Shown: piece after piece, positions 33,151 to 36,481 of the stretch
How the letters are laid out: every line of letters starts with the position of its first letter
How positions within the stretch are numbered: the stretch's first letter is position 1
Assembly: GCA_964641175.1 (NCBI GenBank)
Contig: CAZXLJ010000020.1
Span: 1 to 36,481, forward strand
Direction of reading: 5' to 3'
Origin: CAYNST01 sp964641175
GTDB taxonomy: Bacteria; Pseudomonadota; Gammaproteobacteria; Pseudomonadales; Cellvibrionaceae
DNA: 36,481 nt
Notes under the pieces: model-generated
Seen by the model: only the letters and a program-made list of their open reading frames with translations
Database searches by the model: none
What the model was told of the DNA's origin: nothing
Made by a program: the position numbers and the translations under genes

Positions 33151-33849
33151 TTGAAAACTGACGCGAAAACAAAAGACGAAAAAATATCCGCGGGCGTTGA
33201 ACAGCTGATCGACCGCTTACGAGATGAAGGCGTACTCGCAGGTCGGCAGCGGGCAAACGAAATTGTACTCGACGCCGAGCGACAAGCAGCGGAACTGATT
33301 GCAGAAGCCGAGCAGACCGCACGGTCGATGGTTGCTCAGGCCCAGCTCGAAGTGGACCGGTTAAAGCGGGGGGGCGAAGATGCTCTTGCAATAGCCATGC
33401 GCGACATCGTGTTAAAGCTCAAAGCGCAGTTGTCGGATGTTATCGGAGAGCGGGTCAGGCGGCTGATCGCAAAGGAGCTGCAACAGGAGGATTTTCTACG
33501 AATGCTGTTACTGGAAGTTGCAGGACGGGTTAGGGAAGACAGCCGTCTGGACGAGTGCGAAAACGTAGAAGCAATTTTGCCCCGCAACCTGATCGGGCTT
33601 CAAGAACTGCGCCGCCGCCCACTCGAGTTGGAAGAAGGCAGTCTTTCTCACTTCATCATCAATGTCGCGGCAGATGAATTGCGTGAGGGTGTGGTCTTTG
33701 CGACCAGCGAAGAACTGCAGGGCGGGCTGCGGATACGTCTGGTGGACCAGGATATCCAGATCGACCTGACAGATGAAAAGCTCAGTGAATTGTTGTTGGA
33801 GCATTTGCAGCCACGCTTTCGCGCCATGCTTGAAGGAATGGTCAAGTAA
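33151..33849 (+). CDS. atpE: V/A-type ATPase subunit E (232 aa)
   Basis: Peripheral stalk subunit. The N-terminal half is a long charged helix (VEQLIDRLRDEGVLAGRQRANEIVLDAERQAAELIAEAEQTARSMV region, about 8-75) with the Ala/Glu/Arg-rich pattern of E subunits; the C-terminal half is the globular head-binding domain ending LEHLQPRFRAMLEGMVK. TTG at 33151 was chosen because GGAG lies 8 nt upstream; a TTG at 33136 would add five residues. In known seven-gene operons this subunit is the first gene, so its place after K is unusual. Overlaps DUF2764 by one base (TAATG). Confidence 0.85.
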   Translation: MKTDAKTKDEKISAGVEQLIDRLRDEGVLAGRQRANEIVLDAERQAAELIAEAEQTARSMVAQAQLEVDRLKRGGEDALAIAMRDIVLKLKAQLSDVIGERVRRLIAKELQQEDFLRMLLLEVAGRVREDSRLDECENVEAILPRNLIGLQELRRRPLELEEGSLSHFIINVAADELREGVVFATSEELQGGLRIRLVDQDIQIDLTDEKLSELLLEHLQPRFRAMLEGMVK

Positions 33850-34562
33850 TGCCCGGCCAGCAGTCTTACCGATACACGACGCTCATTAGCAGTCTGCCTG
33901 CTTTTGAGCCCTTGGCATCGACCACCCAGACACCAATATCCCGTCTACAACTGCAGAAGCGTTTACTCATGCTGGGCCCGGACGATCTGCAGGATATGGA
34001 AATACTGAGCGAAATACTTGACTGGTTCCGGCAGCCGTCCAGCCGCAGTGATGAAGAATTTCTGATCATTCTCGACGAACGCCTTGAACAGGTAAAATCC
34101 GAATTCGTCAGGGAATGCATAATCTGGCGAACGGAATACCGGACAATAATTGCCGCTTTGCGCCGAAAAAGGGATCGGTTGCCCTTGCCTGATGAACGTT
34201 GGGGCTATGGTCGCTGGTTGCCTCGAATACGTCGCCACTGGCACGAGCCTTTGCTGGGGATGGAAAAGGCGCTGCCGTGGGTCGTGCAGGCCAAAAAGCT
34301 GCTGGATGAAAATCAAAGCCTGGCACTGGAAAAGCTGGTGCTGCTTAACGTATGGTACTGGCTCAGGAAACTTGAAGATGGTCATGAATTCGATTTTGCG
34401 GCGGTTGTTATTTATCGAATGAAGTGGGATCTGATTGCGCGTTGGACTTCCTATAAAACCGACGTTGCCGGCCCCCGTTTTATGTCTCTCTTAAAGGATG
34501 CCATGGCTACTTTTGACAGTGCAGAGCTTCAACAATCTTTGAGCGAGTCTATTAATGGGTAA
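33849..34562 (+). CDS. DUF2764 family V-type ATPase operon protein (237 aa)
   Basis: Recognised mainly by position and pattern: in Chlamydia, Borrelia and Bacteroides a DUF2764 protein of this size always lies between subunits E and A, as here. Features: N-terminal YRYTTLISSLPAF (the family start), helical throughout, WRTEYRTIIAALRRKR, then LEKLVLLNVWYWLRKLEDGHEFDFAAVVIYRMKWDLIARW. No membrane segment. Because no subunit C (AC39) gene is present, it may fill the C role of coupling the rotor to the ring; this is inference. It overlaps subunit A by 8 bp. Confidence 0.8.
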   Translation: MPGQQSYRYTTLISSLPAFEPLASTTQTPISRLQLQKRLLMLGPDDLQDMEILSEILDWFRQPSSRSDEEFLIILDERLEQVKSEFVRECIIWRTEYRTIIAALRRKRDRLPLPDERWGYGRWLPRIRRHWHEPLLGMEKALPWVVQAKKLLDENQSLALEKLVLLNVWYWLRKLEDGHEFDFAAVVIYRMKWDLIARWTSYKTDVAGPRFMSLLKDAMATFDSAELQQSLSESING

Positions 34563-36393
34563 AGACACTCCACCGGTTACCGATATACCGGCGCGCGTTG
34601 TTGCAGTTCAGGAAAGTCTTGTACGGATTCAAGCCGGCATGAAAGATGGACGCTCGATGCCGATTTTAAAAAATGAAGTGATTTACATACATCCGACTCG
34701 ATCCCGGCACGCCCCGCATCCGGTGCGGTTGAAAGCCGAAGTGTTGAGAATAAAAGGGCAGTTTGCGGATGTACAGGTGTTTGAAGATACTACCGGCGTA
34801 GCGATCGGTGACGTTGTTGAGCAGTCGGGCGAGTTGCTTTCTGTGAGCTTGGGACCTGGATTGCTCGGTAAGGTTTACGACGGCTTACAGAACCCGCTGG
34901 AAGAACTGGCGCAGGGATTCGGCACTTTTTTGCCCCGAGGCGTCGACCTGCCGGCGCTGGATAAAGCCCGGAAATGGTCATTTGTGCCGCAGGTCCAGAC
35001 GCATGCAAAAGTGAAGTCCGGTACCGTTCTCGGCACCGTACAGGAGGGCCGTTTCAGTCACAAAATAATGGTGCCGTTTGACTGGCCGGGCATTATTGAA
35101 GTGACCTGGATACAGGAGGCATCGGTAACAGTTGATACGCCGATTGCCCGGGTAAAAAAGGCTGATGGTTCGGAAGCGACCTTAACCCTGGAGCAGCGCT
35201 GGCCGGTGCGCAAACCGCTGACGCGTAATCTTTTGCAAAACCGTTCCAGCGAGCGGCTATATCCGAGTCAGCCACTCGGCACTACCATTCGGTTAATCGA
35301 TACATTTTTCCCGATCGCGCTAGGAGGAACAGGCTGCATACCCGGGCCATTTGGTTCCGGAAAAACGGTCCTGCAACACATTATCGCGCGCCACTCAAAT
35401 GCCGACATCGTCATTGTAGTGGCATGCGGTGAGCGCGCCGGTGAAGTGGTGGAAACGCTGACGGAGTTCCCGCACCTCAAAGATCCCCGCACGGGTGGCG
35501 CCTTGATTGATCGAACAATCATAATCTGCAATACCTCGTCGATGCCGGTGGCCGCCCGGGAAGCCTCCATGTATACCGGTCTTACGCTTGGTGAATACTA
35601 TCGCCAGATGGGATATCAGGTTTTATTGCTCGCGGACTCAACATCGCGATGGGCACAGGCAATGCGGGAAACCTCTGGCCGTCTCGAAGAAATTCCGGGC
35701 GACGAAGCGTTCCCTGCCTATTTGGACTCATCGATCCGCTCAGTTTACGAACGGGCCGGGGTCATCAAAGCGGCAGATGGTGCCGTTGGCAGTCTCACAA
35801 TGATTGGCACGGTATCTCCAGCAGGGGGAAGTTTTGAAGAGCCAGTAACCCAATCGACGCTTAATACAGTCAAGAGTTTCCTGGGTCTTTCATATTCCCG
35901 CGCCTACAAGCGATTTTATCCGGCAATCGATCCGCTTATTTCGTGGACCAGGTATTTTGACCAGATTGGCCAGTGGTTTGAAGAGAACCTCGAACAGGGT
36001 TGGGTAGAGCGCGTCAAACAGATGCAGCGCCTGCTGGTTGACGGTGACAATGTCCAGAAGATGATGCAGGTTTCTGGAGAGGAGGGAATTACGGTTGCGG
36101 ATTACGTCACCTTTCAGAAATCGTTGCTGATTGATATGGCCTACTTACAGCAGGACGCTTTCGATAAAGTAGACGCGAGCGTACCGCTGTCGAGGCAGGC
36201 TTTTACATTTAGATGGCTATTTGAAATCGTCAGCACGAACTATAATTTTGACAGTCAAAGTGCGGCCCGGGCGTATTTCATCCGCTTGACCGGGCTCTTT
36301 AAAAACTTTCATTACAGTGAAGTTAACTCGCCCGATTACAGACGCTTGGTCGGTGAAATCGAAACAGTATTTCGAGCGGCTCCCAAATCGTGA
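34555..36393 (+). CDS. atpA: V/A-type ATPase catalytic subunit A (612 aa)
   Basis: ATP-hydrolysing head subunit. The P-loop GPFGSGKT lies at about 264-271 (Lys270, Thr271), the catalytic Glu region CGERAGEVVE at 291-300 and the arginine/Walker-B region around YQVLLLADSTSRWAQAMRE. The V-type non-homologous insert (about 110-190) separates the barrel from the nucleotide domain. Length matches the chlamydial type (590-610 aa). Last gene of the operon here; 88 bp of downstream sequence show no further gene or clear terminator. The usual partner B lies 5 kb upstream at the head of the operon. Confidence 0.96.
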   Translation: MGKDTPPVTDIPARVVAVQESLVRIQAGMKDGRSMPILKNEVIYIHPTRSRHAPHPVRLKAEVLRIKGQFADVQVFEDTTGVAIGDVVEQSGELLSVSLGPGLLGKVYDGLQNPLEELAQGFGTFLPRGVDLPALDKARKWSFVPQVQTHAKVKSGTVLGTVQEGRFSHKIMVPFDWPGIIEVTWIQEASVTVDTPIARVKKADGSEATLTLEQRWPVRKPLTRNLLQNRSSERLYPSQPLGTTIRLIDTFFPIALGGTGCIPGPFGSGKTVLQHIIARHSNADIVIVVACGERAGEVVETLTEFPHLKDPRTGGALIDRTIIICNTSSMPVAAREASMYTGLTLGEYYRQMGYQVLLLADSTSRWAQAMRETSGRLEEIPGDEAFPAYLDSSIRSVYERAGVIKAADGAVGSLTMIGTVSPAGGSFEEPVTQSTLNTVKSFLGLSYSRAYKRFYPAIDPLISWTRYFDQIGQWFEENLEQGWVERVKQMQRLLVDGDNVQKMMQVSGEEGITVADYVTFQKSLLIDMAYLQQDAFDKVDASVPLSRQAFTFRWLFEIVSTNYNFDSQSAARAYFIRLTGLFKNFHYSEVNSPDYRRLVGEIETVFRAAPKS

Positions 36394-36481
36394 ACATCGG
36401 GTACTCTAAATAAGTGTTGGAATTACAAAAACGAAAATTAGGTGGTCAGGTTCAATATCGCCGGATACTGGCAAGCGCTAG

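Noticed and set aside
1..36481. CRISPR arrays, insertion sequences, integrase or phage genes
   Set aside because: No regularly spaced repeats, transposase or integrase motifs, or direct-repeat-flanked insertions were seen anywhere in the window.

Overview
This window is a stretch of a proteobacterial chromosome, most likely gammaproteobacterial. The evidence is the XthA, Prc, TesB and ETF-QO/EtfBA proteins, a CioAB-type bd oxidase, a long-form Pta and the compact, overlapping operons. The genus cannot be named. A run of exactly 100 N at 32187-32286 shows that this is a draft scaffold, possibly a metagenome-assembled genome.

Layout. (1) 1-49 is the 3' half of a tRNA-Pro(GGG). (2) 103-6329, minus strand, runs M48 membrane metallopeptidase, three tandem AIM24-family paralogues, then a 944-aa DUF349 protein. 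(3) 6330-8693 holds a minus-strand terminator, a small unknown gene, tesB, and a plus-strand DUF4823-like lipoprotein. (4) 8708-12372 is the electron-transfer-flavoprotein module: ETF-quinone oxidoreductase (minus) diverging from etfB-etfA (plus). With tesB it points to acyl-CoA/fatty-acid metabolism feeding the quinone pool. (5) 12543-17697 holds a membrane protein that looks like a degenerate hybrid histidine kinase, then xthA and the tail-specific protease prc. (6) 18188-21529 holds a secreted HExxH peptidase and a minus-strand bufferin-type copper-peptide operon (precursor, MNIO/DUF692 enzyme, DUF2063 partner). (7) 21781-25112, diverging from the bufferin genes, holds a His-rich CDF metal exporter in an apparent operon with cytochrome bd/CioAB, a copper-free oxidase. 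(8) 25144-28538, minus strand, is ackA-pta. (9) 29122-36393, plus strand, is a V/A-type ATPase operon in the order B-D-I-K-E-DUF2764-A.

The two most interesting regions are the V-type ATPase locus and the copper/bd-oxidase locus. The ATPase genes are of the compact seven-gene type known from Chlamydia, spirochaetes and Bacteroidetes, but the order is a circular permutation of the usual E-DUF2764-A-B-D-I-K. Subunit K keeps every position of the Na+ site known from Enterococcus NtpK. The intergenic region shared with ackA-pta carries a near-perfect FNR/Anr box correctly spaced from a -10 element, suggesting anaerobic induction of a Na+-pumping V-ATPase beside the acetate/ATP fermentative pathway. 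The bufferin/CDF/bd-oxidase block reads as a metal-stress island: bind copper, export divalent metal, respire without a copper enzyme. A third oddity is the sensor-like protein at 12543-14657, in which all three expected phosphorelay residues appear to be replaced.
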